Shown here: positions 53,567 to 61,949 of the stretch, piece by piece
Numbering within the stretch: position 1 is the stretch's first letter
Layout of the letters: the number at the start of each line of letters is the position of its first letter
Source of the DNA: Rhodobacterales bacterium HKCCE4037
GTDB taxonomy: Bacteria; Pseudomonadota; Alphaproteobacteria; Rhodobacterales; Rhodobacteraceae
DNA: 64,000 nt
Direction of reading: 5' to 3'
Assembly (NCBI GenBank): GCA_015689645.1
Contig: WVSM01000003.1
Coordinates: 310,001 to 374,000 of the forward strand
Notes under the pieces: generated by a model
Seen by the model: only the letters and a program-made list of their open reading frames with translations
Databases searched by the model: none
What the model was told of the DNA's origin: nothing
Program-made: the position numbers and the translations under genes

Positions 53567-54963
53567 AGGCAGCGATCATCGGCGGCGGGGTCATCGGCGG
53601 CGGATGGGCCGCGCGGTTCCTGTTGAATGGCTGGGACGTGACGGTTTTCGACCCGGACCCGGAGGCGGAGCGCAAGATTGGAGAGGTCCTCGCCAATGCC
53701 CGCCGTGCGCTTCCCGCACTATACGACCGGGCATTGCCGAGCGAGGGAACGCTGCGGTTCACCGACGATATGGCGGACGCGGTCAAGGGCGCCGACTGGG
53801 TGCAGGAAAGCGTGCCGGAACGCCTCGACATCAAGCACAAGGTTCTGGCCGAGCTGGATCGCCACGCGCCGGCGGAGGCGATCATCGCGTCCTCCACCAG
53901 CGGGTTCAAACCCTCGGAACTGACCGAAAAAGGCGCGCGCTGCATCGTCGCGCATCCGTTCAACCCGGTCTACCTGCTGCCGCTGATCGAGCTTGTGGGC
54001 GATGCGGACACCTGCGGCGCGGCGCAGGCGGTGCTGCGCGAGGTGGGGTTCTACCCGCTCCACGTCCGCAAGGAGATCGACGCCCATATCGCCGACCGGT
54101 TCCTTGAAGCGGTCTGGCGCGAGGCGCTGTGGCTGGTCACCGACGGCATCGCCACAACGGAGGAGATCGACGAGGCGATCCGCATGGGCTTTGGCCTTCG
54201 GTGGGCGCAGATGGGCCTTTTCGAGACGTACCGCGTGGCCGGCGGCGAGGCGGGGATGAAGCATTTCATGGCGCAGTTCGGGCCGTGCCTGACCTTCCCG
54301 TGGACCAAGCTGATGGACGTGCCGGAATTCACCGACGAGTTGGTCGACCTGATCGCGGGGCAGTCGGACGCGCAATCGGGGCACATGTCGATCCGCGAGC
54401 TGGAGCGGCTGAGGGACGACAACCTCGTGGGGATCATGCGGGCACTGAAGCATTCGGGTTCGGGGGCTGGGGGCGTCATCAGCGCCCATGAAGCCAAGCT
54501 GGCGCAGGCGGGCATGCCGGTGACGCTGGACCGGCGGATTCCGCAGGGGTGGACCGACTACAACGGGCACATGAACGAGACCCACTACCTCGAAGCCGGG
54601 TCGAAGGCGACGGACCGGTTCATGGAGATGGTCGGCGCCGATGCGGCCTATATCGCGGGAGGCCTCAGCTATTTCACGGTGGAGAACCATGTCCGCTACC
54701 TGGCGGAGGCCCATGCGGGTGATCGGCTGAAGGCGGAGACGCGGCTGCTGGACGGGGAAGGAAAGAAGCTGCACCTGTTCCACACGCTGACGCGGGGCGA
54801 CGGGACAGAGGTGGCGACGGTGGAGACGTTCCTGCTGCATGTGGACCTGAACACGCGCAAGACCTGCCTTCCGAGTGAGGCGGTTCAGACGGCGCTGAAG
54901 GAGGTCGCGGAGGCGCAGGCGGGACAGCCGGTGCCGGAGGGCGCGGGGAAGGTCGGGCGGTGA
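53563..54963 (+). CDS. lcdH: carnitine 3-dehydrogenase fused to betainyl-CoA thioesterase
   Basis: 466 residues with two enzymes in one chain. Residues ~1-315 are a 3-hydroxyacyl-CoA dehydrogenase-type NAD enzyme (IIGGGVIGGGWAARF nucleotide motif, SSTSGFKPSEL, AHPFNPVYLLPLIELVG) matching L-carnitine 3-dehydrogenase. Residues ~335-466 form a hotdog thioesterase (GWTDYNGHMNETHYLEAGSKATDRFM, then HVRYLAEAHAGDRL). Such fusions oxidise carnitine to 3-dehydrocarnitine and hydrolyse the betainyl-CoA made by BKACE, yielding glycine betaine. The ATG overlaps the lipocalin stop. Last gene of the operon. Confidence 0.93.
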   Translation: MKAAIIGGGVIGGGWAARFLLNGWDVTVFDPDPEAERKIGEVLANARRALPALYDRALPSEGTLRFTDDMADAVKGADWVQESVPERLDIKHKVLAELDRHAPAEAIIASSTSGFKPSELTEKGARCIVAHPFNPVYLLPLIELVGDADTCGAAQAVLREVGFYPLHVRKEIDAHIADRFLEAVWREALWLVTDGIATTEEIDEAIRMGFGLRWAQMGLFETYRVAGGEAGMKHFMAQFGPCLTFPWTKLMDVPEFTDELVDLIAGQSDAQSGHMSIRELERLRDDNLVGIMRALKHSGSGAGGVISAHEAKLAQAGMPVTLDRRIPQGWTDYNGHMNETHYLEAGSKATDRFMEMVGADAAYIAGGLSYFTVENHVRYLAEAHAGDRLKAETRLLDGEGKKLHLFHTLTRGDGTEVATVETFLLHVDLNTRKTCLPSEAVQTALKEVAEAQAGQPVPEGAGKVGR

Positions 54964-55044
54964 ACGGTCGCGCAAGGTGATCAAGCTTGCACCAAACCTG
55001 ATTTCACATCGGAATGTCGTTATTTCAATGCTTTAAGGGAAATT

Positions 55045-55068
55045 ACATTTCTACAATTGTAGAAATGT
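55045..55068. promoter_or_regulatory. perfect 24-bp palindrome in an AT-rich spacer
   Basis: Left arm ACATTTCTACAA (55045-55056) is followed directly by its exact reverse complement TTGTAGAAATGT (55057-55068). A T-rich stretch (55068-55082) follows on the plus strand. It lies between convergent genes in a spacer much richer in A+T than its surroundings. It could be a terminator for the carnitine operon, or a protein-binding site (core CTACAATTGTAG). Confidence 0.6.
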
Positions 55069-55103
55069 TTTGCTCTTTTTTCTAAAGACGCCGGTAGCCT
55101 TCG

Positions 55104-55166
55104 CCGGGCCGAGGCCCGGTCTACGGAGTGACTCGTGCAAATGGCGGGACAAGTCCCGCTCTACGG
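55104..55166. repeat. tandem pair of hairpins each ending in TCTACGG
   Basis: Unit 1: CCGGGCC-GA-GGCCCGG (55104-55119) then TCTACGG (55120-55126). Unit 2: GCGGGAC-AA-GTCCCGC (55144-55159) of different stem sequence, then TCTACGG (55160-55166). The repeat period is exactly 40 nt and both stems are perfect with a 2-nt loop, a REP-like arrangement in the convergent spacer. Confidence 0.6.
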
Positions 55167-55182
55167 TTGCGCAGGAGGCTGG

Positions 55183-56271
55183 TCAGCTCGCGAGACTGGC
55201 CTTTTCAGACAGCTCGGCTGCCGGTTGAACGTCATGCCCGTTCTTGGCGTGGCGCATGGCAAGGGTGCGGCCCTTCTGGACGGGAGCGAACAACCGGGCC
55301 GATGGCGGCAAGACTTCCGCCCCGATGAAGCCCGGAAAAATCTCCTGAATTTCCCTGCGGGCCGCGCGGGAAAGGGTTTGGAGCGCCTGTTCGCCGAGGT
55401 AGAGGCTTTCGGCCTGCGCCCCGTTGGCAAAGAGGATTTCGTGGTTGTCCAACAGCAGGTGAAAATACCGTACGCCGCTTTCGGACGTCGGCTCAACCTC
55501 CACCATCGGAAGCTGCAACAGGCTTTTTGCAGAGGCCAGAACCTCCGCTTCGCCAAACATGCGCTGCGCGATCTTCGACGTCACCAGCAACCGATGCTGC
55601 GGGGAGACCACGAGGTCGGTTGACGGGCGACCCGGACCGAGCGCCCCGGCCGCGATGCGGATGGGCCGCAAATGCGGCGATGCATCCAGACGCTCGGCCG
55701 ACAGATGTGCCCTGCCAATCCATCGAATGGGCTGACCCCCATGGTCGAGCGTGCGCACAAGGTCACCGACCGCGAGACGCTCAACAGGAACCATCTTTCC
55801 GGACATTGTTTCGATCAGCGTGCCTTCTGCGAAACACACGATATTGGTTTCATTGTCAGTTGTGCCGATGACAGCGGCGTCGTTGCCGGCCACGTCGTTG
55901 ATACCGCCTGTCGTGACCGACTGGATGTTGAAGTCGCCATAGGAATCGTTCGGCAGGATGAAATACCGCGTCGTCACCCCGTCAGAGACGGTCAGGAACA
56001 TGACGTCGAGGTTGCTTTCGCTTTTTGCGCCGAACCCGGCAGTCGATCCGTTGCCCAACAGGAAGCTGCCACTCGAACTCGGTTCCTGGATCAGGTCGAT
56101 GGTGTAATTCGTGCCACCGATGTTGATGATGTCGCCTTCGTCGAATTCACCGTCATCGAGTTCAGGCCCCGACGCACTGTCGACAAAGCCCAGAAGATTC
56201 CCATTCGCCAAGGAGTAGGTGGTGAATGCGCTGATACTTGTGACTTCAATGAGATCGTAGACTGTTGCCAT
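55183..56271 (-). CDS. Hint_2-domain protein (second copy type in the window)
   Basis: 362 residues from the ATG at 56271 (MATVYDLIEVTSISAF). Residues 1-140 form an acidic, beta-rich region without a signal peptide or RTX repeats. The Hint domain starts at Cys146 (CFAEGTLIETMSG) and has VERLAVGDLVRTLDHGGQPIRWIG, SPHLRPIRIAAGALG and VSPQHRLLV, closely paralleling the C-terminus of the RTX protein at 5388-9686. Related roseobacter proteins are presumed to be exported by type I systems. A poor ribosome-binding site leaves the exact start uncertain. Confidence 0.88.
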   Translation of the reverse strand: MATVYDLIEVTSISAFTTYSLANGNLLGFVDSASGPELDDGEFDEGDIINIGGTNYTIDLIQEPSSSGSFLLGNGSTAGFGAKSESNLDVMFLTVSDGVTTRYFILPNDSYGDFNIQSVTTGGINDVAGNDAAVIGTTDNETNIVCFAEGTLIETMSGKMVPVERLAVGDLVRTLDHGGQPIRWIGRAHLSAERLDASPHLRPIRIAAGALGPGRPSTDLVVSPQHRLLVTSKIAQRMFGEAEVLASAKSLLQLPMVEVEPTSESGVRYFHLLLDNHEILFANGAQAESLYLGEQALQTLSRAARREIQEIFPGFIGAEVLPPSARLFAPVQKGRTLAMRHAKNGHDVQPAAELSEKASLAS

Positions 56272-56622
56272 ACACTTGTGACCCGCATGTAACTCCGCAC
56301 CGGAAAGGTGCGTCAGGTGACGCACGCGACCGCACCGTGCGCAGACCTGAGAGGACTGAGCATCGTCTCAACGGCCCGAGGTGAAAGGATGGTCGAAATA
56401 TCTTAATTCATTGGAAAAATGTGCCAGAAGTGTAGCGGCCCGTCGGAACGCTCTCACACGCCGTCGTCGGCAGACGACCGTCAGATCAAGTTCGGAAACC
56501 TTGTTGCCGACCGAGATCACACGGGCTTCTGAGGCCAATCACACAAAGCCATTGGACCAGCGGGCGGCTTGGCTTGCACCTTTACCGCGCGCAAGGCATC
56601 ACTTCGCGGAAAGGGGAACGGC
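56272..56622. other. 351-nt intergenic region between the Hint gene and the GAPDH-like gene
   Basis: Divergent promoters expected. Besides the dyads at 56297-56324 it contains an AT-richer stretch around 56395-56425 (AAATATCTTAATTCATTGG). No gene is supported. Confidence 0.45.
56297..56324. promoter_or_regulatory. overlapping perfect dyads upstream of the Hint gene
   Basis: GCACC-N5-GGTGC (56297-56311) overlaps TGCGTCA-GG-TGACGCA (56309-56324). They are mutually exclusive as hairpins and lie 26-53 nt upstream of the Hint gene start, so they could form an operator or an mRNA switch in its leader. Confidence 0.45.
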
Positions 56623-57627
56623 ATGACTATTCGCGTTGCAATCAATGGCTTCGGACGCATCGGACGGTCTGTCCTGCGGGCGTGGTCGCTTGGCGGTGGA
56701 CGGCTGGGGCCGCATTGGCCGGAAATCGAGATCGTCGCGATCAACGATATCGCAGCCCCCGAGACCTGCGCCTACCTGTTCGAATTCGACAGTGTCTTTG
56801 GCCCCTACCCCGGCGATGTGTCGGTGGAGGACGGCGACCTCGTCGTCGACGGCAAGCCTATTCGGCTGACGATGGAGCGGAACGTGGGCGCGCTGCCGCT
56901 CGACGATGTGGACGTGCTGATGGAGTGCACCGGACGGGGCACACGCGACGTGGCAGAGGCCGCGTTGGCAGCAGGCGCGGGGCGCGTTCTGATTTCCGGC
57001 CCTGCGGTGAACCCGGACCTCACGCTGGTCCTGGGCGCAAACCACGAGGCCTTGGGCCCGGACCACCGGATCGTCTCGAATGCGTCCTGCACCACCAATG
57101 CGCTCGCGCCGCTGGTGCGGCTGATCGACGAGACCTGGGGGCTCGATTCCGGGCTGATGACCACGGTGCATTGCTATACCGGAAGCCAGCCCACGGTGGA
57201 CATGCCGATGCGTGACCCGGCGCGCAGCCGGGCGGCGGCGCTGAGCATGGTGCCGACGACAACCTCGGCCGAGGCGCTGGTGGACGTGGTGCTGCCGCAT
57301 CTGGCGGGCCGCGTCACGGGTTCGGCGGTGCGGGTGCCTGCGGCCTCCGTCTCCTGCGTGGACCTGGCGGTGATGACGCGGGACATGCCCCGGGCGGAGG
57401 AGGCGCGCGCTTTCCTTCGGGACCGGGCGGACCAGATCATCGGATACACCGACAAGCCGCTGGTCAGTTCGGACCTGCGGGCACGGCCGGAATCGCTCAT
57501 CGTTGCGGGGCCGGAGATCAAGCGGTCGAAGGGCGGGATGCTCCGCGTCTTCGGCTGGTACGACAATGAATGGGGGTTCTCTTGCCGGATGCTGGACGTG
57601 GCGCGGCGCATGGGGGGCCTGGACTGA
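56623..57627 (+). CDS. glyceraldehyde-3-phosphate dehydrogenase-like protein
   Basis: 334 residues. VAINGFGRIGRSVLRA is the NAD-binding start; the active site reads NASCTTNA with Cys156 and the partner base is His183 (VHCYTGSQ). GWYDNEWGFSCRMLD ends the catalytic domain. It differs from housekeeping GapA in the S-loop and in SCTTNA in place of SCTTNC, so it may be a second paralogue or an erythrose-4-phosphate-type enzyme. It is not next to pgk or tkt but is followed 12 nt later by an aldehyde dehydrogenase, suggesting oxidation of a phosphorylated or short aldehyde. GGAAAGGGGA precedes the ATG. Confidence 0.88.
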   Translation: MTIRVAINGFGRIGRSVLRAWSLGGGRLGPHWPEIEIVAINDIAAPETCAYLFEFDSVFGPYPGDVSVEDGDLVVDGKPIRLTMERNVGALPLDDVDVLMECTGRGTRDVAEAALAAGAGRVLISGPAVNPDLTLVLGANHEALGPDHRIVSNASCTTNALAPLVRLIDETWGLDSGLMTTVHCYTGSQPTVDMPMRDPARSRAAALSMVPTTTSAEALVDVVLPHLAGRVTGSAVRVPAASVSCVDLAVMTRDMPRAEEARAFLRDRADQIIGYTDKPLVSSDLRARPESLIVAGPEIKRSKGGMLRVFGWYDNEWGFSCRMLDVARRMGGLD

Positions 57628-57639
57628 TGGAGAGACAAG

Positions 57640-59088
57640 ATGGCTGACTGGCAGGCGTGGATGAAAGAGGCGGCGTTCGTCGCGGGCGAATGGATCGGGG
57701 CAGACAGCGGCGAGACCATCGACGTGACGAACCCGGCGACCGGAGAGGTGATCGGCACGGTGCCGAACTGCGGCGCGGCCGAGACGGGGCGCGCAATCGA
57801 CGCGGCGGCGGATGCGTTCGACGGGCTGGCGGGCATGTCGCTGATGGACCGGGTCGGCCTGCTGTGGAAGCTGCACGACGCGTTAATGGACAACCAGGCG
57901 GCGTTGGCCGAGCTGCTGACCGTCGAGATGGGCAAGCCGCTGGCCGAAGCGAAGGGCGAGATCGCCATCGGCGCGCAATACGTGCGCTGGTTCGCCGAGG
58001 AAGCGCGGCGCGCCAAGGGCGAGATCGTCCCGGCTGGCGTGAACGGGCGGCGGATCTTGGTGACCAAGCATCCGGTTGGCGTGGTGGGGATGATCACGCC
58101 GTGGAACTTCCCGTCCTCGATGCTGGCCCGCAAGGTCGCGCCCGCGCTGGCGGTGGGCTGCCCGGTGGTGGCCAAGCCCGCGACGGCGACGCCCTACAGC
58201 GGGCTGGCCTGGGCGGCGCTGGCCGAGGAGGTCGGCTATCCGTCGGGCGCGGTGAACGTGCTGACCGGCTCGGCGCGCAAGATCGCGGGCGCGATCATGG
58301 ACGATGCGCGGGTGCGGAAGGTGACGTTCACCGGCTCCACCGAGGTCGGCAAGGAGCTGATCCGCCAGAGTGCCGACAGCGTGAAGAAAGTGTCGATGGA
58401 ACTGGGCGGCAACGCGCCGTTCATCGTCTTCGACGACGCCGACCTGGACAAGGCCGCCGAGGGGGCCATCGTCTCGAAATACCGCAACTCGGGCCAGACC
58501 TGCGTCTGCGCGAACCGCATCTACGTGCAGGCGGGCGTGTATGATGCGTTTGTCGAGAAGCTGGTCGAGAAGACGAAGGCGCTGAAGGTCGGTGACGGGC
58601 GCGAGGAGGGTGTGGAGCAAGGTCCGCTGATCGACATGGACGCGGTCGAGAAGGTCGAGGAGTTGCTGAACGACGCCAAGGACAAGGGGGCGAAGGTCGC
58701 CACGGGCGGGGCTCGGCACGAAAAGGGCGGATCGTTCTTCGAGCCGACCGTGCTGACCGGCGCGACGCAGGACATGGCGTTCGCCAAGGAAGAGATCTTC
58801 GGGCCGCTTGCGCCGGTGTTCAAATTCGAGACCGAGGAAGAGGCGATCGCCATGGCCAACGACACGGTCTTCGGGCTGGCCTCCTATGCTTATACGTCGG
58901 ACTTCGGCCGGGCGTTCCGGCTGAACGAGGGGCTGCAATACGGGATGATCGGGATCAACTCCGGCCTGATCACCACCGTTGAGGCGCCGTTCGGCGGGGT
59001 GAAGGAAAGCGGCCTCGGGAAAGAGGGCGGCTCGCAGGGGCTCGAGGATTATCTCGAGACGAAATACGTCTGCATCGACGGGATCTGA
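57640..59088 (+). CDS. NAD(P)-dependent aldehyde dehydrogenase, succinate-semialdehyde type
   Basis: 482 residues. Catalytic Cys288 (GQTCVCANR) and general base Glu254 (SMELGGNAPFIVFDDADLD), the PWNFPSSMLARKVAPALAVGC cofactor block, and the C-terminal EAPFGGVKESGLGKEGGSQGL ending that is typical of GabD-type succinate-semialdehyde dehydrogenases. The second Cys two residues after the catalytic one (CVC) is also usual in GabD. Likely oxidises succinate semialdehyde or a related aldehyde in the cytoplasm. Co-transcribed with the GAPDH-like gene. Confidence 0.9.
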   Translation: MADWQAWMKEAAFVAGEWIGADSGETIDVTNPATGEVIGTVPNCGAAETGRAIDAAADAFDGLAGMSLMDRVGLLWKLHDALMDNQAALAELLTVEMGKPLAEAKGEIAIGAQYVRWFAEEARRAKGEIVPAGVNGRRILVTKHPVGVVGMITPWNFPSSMLARKVAPALAVGCPVVAKPATATPYSGLAWAALAEEVGYPSGAVNVLTGSARKIAGAIMDDARVRKVTFTGSTEVGKELIRQSADSVKKVSMELGGNAPFIVFDDADLDKAAEGAIVSKYRNSGQTCVCANRIYVQAGVYDAFVEKLVEKTKALKVGDGREEGVEQGPLIDMDAVEKVEELLNDAKDKGAKVATGGARHEKGGSFFEPTVLTGATQDMAFAKEEIFGPLAPVFKFETEEEAIAMANDTVFGLASYAYTSDFGRAFRLNEGLQYGMIGINSGLITTVEAPFGGVKESGLGKEGGSQGLEDYLETKYVCIDGI

Positions 59089-59133
59089 GGGGTTTCGCCC
59101 GAGCGTACCCTTTGGGCGCGCTAGGGCGACCGG

Positions 59134-59153
59134 CCGGGGGACCAGTCCCCCGG
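59134..59153. terminator. GC hairpin between convergent genes
   Basis: CCGGGGGAC-CA-GTCCCCCGG, a perfect 9-bp stem with a 2-nt loop, followed by a run ACCCCC. It lies between the convergent aldehyde dehydrogenase and beta-galactosidase genes; its design parallels the element at 45389-45407. Probably a bidirectional terminator. Confidence 0.6.
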
Positions 59154-59190
59154 ACCCCCTGAGGTTCTTCAGCAAGAAGAAAGGGTCGTG

Positions 59191-61113
59191 TCAGGTCCAG
59201 AGGACGCCGGCGGGCGCGATTGTTTGGCCTTTGTATTCAACCGGTTCGGGGCCGTGGTTGAATGTGAAGCGGGTCTTGCCCGTATCGCGGATGCGAATGT
59301 CTTTCGGCAGGTGGACCGGCGTAAGGCCGGCGGCGGTGGCCGCGCGGGTCAGGATGCGGCGCATGGCGTCCGAGTCGGGCCAGGCGGCGAGGTAGCTGAG
59401 GGTGCCGTTTCGCACCATGAGGGGGCGGGATTGGGCGTCAGTCTCGATGACCTCCTCCGTGGTGTCGATCTGCTCGCGCCACAGCTTGTAGGTGCCGCCG
59501 TCCGCGAAGGGTTCGGGACTGTCGGGTCGCAGGGTTTCCACGCGGGAAACCGTGACATCGAGGCCGGGGAGCGCCGGGGGCAGCGGGACGGGGGTGCTGA
59601 GGGCGGCCGTTTTTGCGTTGGTGCGGGGGCCGAGAATGACCTGCGCGTCGGTTGCGTCGATGGCGGATTTGAACGCCTCCGACAAGGTGATCGCGCCGGG
59701 GGCGAGGACGAGTGCGTAGCCGTCGAGATTGCTTGTGTCCGGGGGAATGATGTCGACGCTGAGGCCAAGTTGGCGAAGGCCCTTGTAGGTCTCGAACACC
59801 AGTTGGAAGTAATCGTTGCCCACGCCCTGTGGCTGCGTCTCCCACGCCCATTGCGAGGCGTAGTCGAAGACCAGCGCGACAGGGGCTTGCGACTGTTCGA
59901 CCTCCGGCAGATCGGCCAGTTCGCGGGCGACCTGCGCGGCTTCGGCGAAGCCTTCGGCCTCGGCGCTGTCGGGGCGCAGGAGGCCCGCGTGGTATTGCTC
60001 CTGCGCGAAGGGGGCCTGCCGCCAACGGAAATAGGCGACGCATTCGGCACCGTGGGCGAAGGCCTCCCACGTCCAGAAACGGACCATGCCGGGCAGCGGC
60101 GCGGGATTGGAGGGGGCCCAGTTTACCGGGCCGGGTTGCTGTTCCATCACCCACCAGCGGGCGATATCAGATTGCGCCCCTTCGGGGCGACCCGCGGTCC
60201 CGACCGCGCGGTAGAGGTCATGGTGGAAGGCCTGAAAATCCGGGTCGCCTTGGCGCATGTAGTGGCGCTGATCCTCGGCGGAGGCACCGACGCGGTCTTC
60301 GAGGAAGCCCAAGGGATAGCTATCCCACGTGGCGATTTCCAGTTGCCGACCCACGTCGAAATGGTCGAACTCGGTCACTTTCCCCATGTAGTTGTGGCTG
60401 ATCGGCGCGTCGGAATAGGCACGGATCGCGTCGACCTGCGCCTGGTTGAACCGGGCCACCATGTCCGAGGAGAAGCGCCGGAAATCGAGGAGATGGGCGG
60501 GGTTCGGTTCGGTCACCGTGAGGTTTGGCAGGTCGATCTCGTCGAATTCGGCATAGTCCATCGACCAGAAGATATTGCCCCATGCGCGGTTGAGCGCATC
60601 GGGGGATTGGTATTTCTGCGCCAGCCAGGTGCGGAACGCGTCGCGGGCGGCGTCGGAATAGCTGATGACCGTGTCGTGACAGCCGTATTCATTGTCGGTC
60701 TGCCACGCGGCGACGCGTTTTCCGAAGCGTTCGGCCAGCAGGCGCGTGATGCGCACGGCTTCCTCGCGGTAGCCATCGTGGGAGAAGCAGTAGTGGCGGC
60801 GGGAACCGAACTTGCGGGGCCGCCCTTCGGCATCGACGGCAAGCATGTCGGGGTGTTTCGTTAGCATCCAGCGCGGTGGCGTGGCGGTGGGCGTGCCGAG
60901 CACGACCTTGAGGCCGGCATCGGTCAGCGTGGTGATCGCGCGGTCGAGCCAGTCGAATTGCAGATCGCCAGGCGTCGCCTCCAGGCGGCTCCATGCGAAC
61001 TCGCCGATGCGGACCCACGTGAGGCCCAGATCGGCCATGCGGCGGGCATCGTCGGCCCAGATCTCTTCCGGCCAGTGTTCGGGGTAGTAGCAAGTGCCGA
61101 GCGCGCGCTTCAA
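59191..61113 (-). CDS. beta-galactosidase, glycoside hydrolase family 42
   Basis: 640 residues, usual GH42 length. Hydrolyses terminal beta-galactosides. The N-terminal TIM barrel begins GTCYYPEHWPEEIWADD; acid/base Glu142 is in WQTDNEYGCHD and the nucleophile Glu324 in WVMEQQPGPVNW. A trimerisation domain and small C-terminal domain follow. No signal peptide, so it acts on imported oligosaccharides in the cytoplasm. The start codon is TTG, overlapping the SMP-30 stop as TTGA. Last gene of the galactose operon. Confidence 0.95.
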   Translation of the reverse strand: MKRALGTCYYPEHWPEEIWADDARRMADLGLTWVRIGEFAWSRLEATPGDLQFDWLDRAITTLTDAGLKVVLGTPTATPPRWMLTKHPDMLAVDAEGRPRKFGSRRHYCFSHDGYREEAVRITRLLAERFGKRVAAWQTDNEYGCHDTVISYSDAARDAFRTWLAQKYQSPDALNRAWGNIFWSMDYAEFDEIDLPNLTVTEPNPAHLLDFRRFSSDMVARFNQAQVDAIRAYSDAPISHNYMGKVTEFDHFDVGRQLEIATWDSYPLGFLEDRVGASAEDQRHYMRQGDPDFQAFHHDLYRAVGTAGRPEGAQSDIARWWVMEQQPGPVNWAPSNPAPLPGMVRFWTWEAFAHGAECVAYFRWRQAPFAQEQYHAGLLRPDSAEAEGFAEAAQVARELADLPEVEQSQAPVALVFDYASQWAWETQPQGVGNDYFQLVFETYKGLRQLGLSVDIIPPDTSNLDGYALVLAPGAITLSEAFKSAIDATDAQVILGPRTNAKTAALSTPVPLPPALPGLDVTVSRVETLRPDSPEPFADGGTYKLWREQIDTTEEVIETDAQSRPLMVRNGTLSYLAAWPDSDAMRRILTRAATAAGLTPVHLPKDIRIRDTGKTRFTFNHGPEPVEYKGQTIAPAGVLWT

Positions 61114-61949
61114 AGGATCACCCTGTGTTCCTGCTGGCCCTTGAAGGGCACGTCGATGCGGAGGGTCTTGCCGGAATGGGCCGCGTCGTCCACCGGCGCG
61201 CCGGGCTTGCCCTGCCGCGCGGTGGTGACATAGAGCGCATCCGGCCCGAATGCGGGGCAGGTCGGCTGCGGAACGGGCAGCTTGAATTCTTCTACAAGAT
61301 CACCGGCGGGATCGTAGCGGGCCACGCGCGAGGCACCCCATTCGGCGCAGATGAAATGCCCAGTCGCGTCCACGACCGCCCCGTCCGGGTTGATGCCGGT
61401 TTCGCGGTGGTCGAGGTAGAGCTCAGGCGCACCCTCGGGCCAGCCGTCGGCGTCGAGGCTGTAGCGCCAGACCAGATGCTCGGCGGTGTCGGCGAAATAG
61501 GCATGACGGCCGTCGGGGGTGAAGCAGGTGGCATTCGGGATCGTGACGCCGTCGCGGAGCTGGCGCAGCTCACCGCGATAGAAGCGATAGAGCGCCCCTG
61601 CCCCGGCCTCGCCCTGCTGGCCCATGGTGCCGATCCAGAAGCCGCCCTGCGGGTCGGCGCGGCCATCGTTGGAGCGGGTGACGTCGTTGTCGGCTTCCAG
61701 CGGCAGAACGTGTTCGGAGGTGCCGTCGCGCAAGTCGAACAGGAAGAGGTCGGTCTGCGACGCGATCAGCAGGCGATTGTCATCGACCCAGCCCGCGGCG
61801 GAGACCGCGCGGTCGAATTGCCAATCCTGTCCGGCGGTCAGGAGCGTCTTGTTGAGAATGTCGAACCAAAACAGGCGCTTGCGGATCGGGTGCCAAAGCG
61901 GCCCCTCCCCCAGAAGGCAGGGGCGGTCGTCGTGGATTTCGATCTTCAT
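61110..61949 (-). CDS. SMP-30/gluconolactonase-family lactonase, probable galactonolactonase
   Basis: 279 residues, six-bladed beta-propeller. [18 protein letters not shown] carries the first metal Glu; [17 protein letters not shown] and [19 protein letters not shown] carry the Asn/Asp metal ligands. Such enzymes open aldonolactones. Set between KDPGal aldolase and beta-galactosidase, it most likely hydrolyses galactonolactone. The ATG at 61949 overlaps the dgoA stop. Confidence 0.92.
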   Translation of the reverse strand: MKIEIHDDRPCLLGEGPLWHPIRKRLFWFDILNKTLLTAGQDWQFDRAVSAAGWVDDNRLLIASQTDLFLFDLRDGTSEHVLPLEADNDVTRSNDGRADPQGGFWIGTMGQQGEAGAGALYRFYRGELRQLRDGVTIPNATCFTPDGRHAYFADTAEHLVWRYSLDADGWPEGAPELYLDHRETGINPDGAVVDATGHFICAEWGASRVARYDPAGDLVEEFKLPVPQPTCPAFGPDALYVTTARQGKPGAPVDDAAHSGKTLRIDVPFKGQQEHRVIL

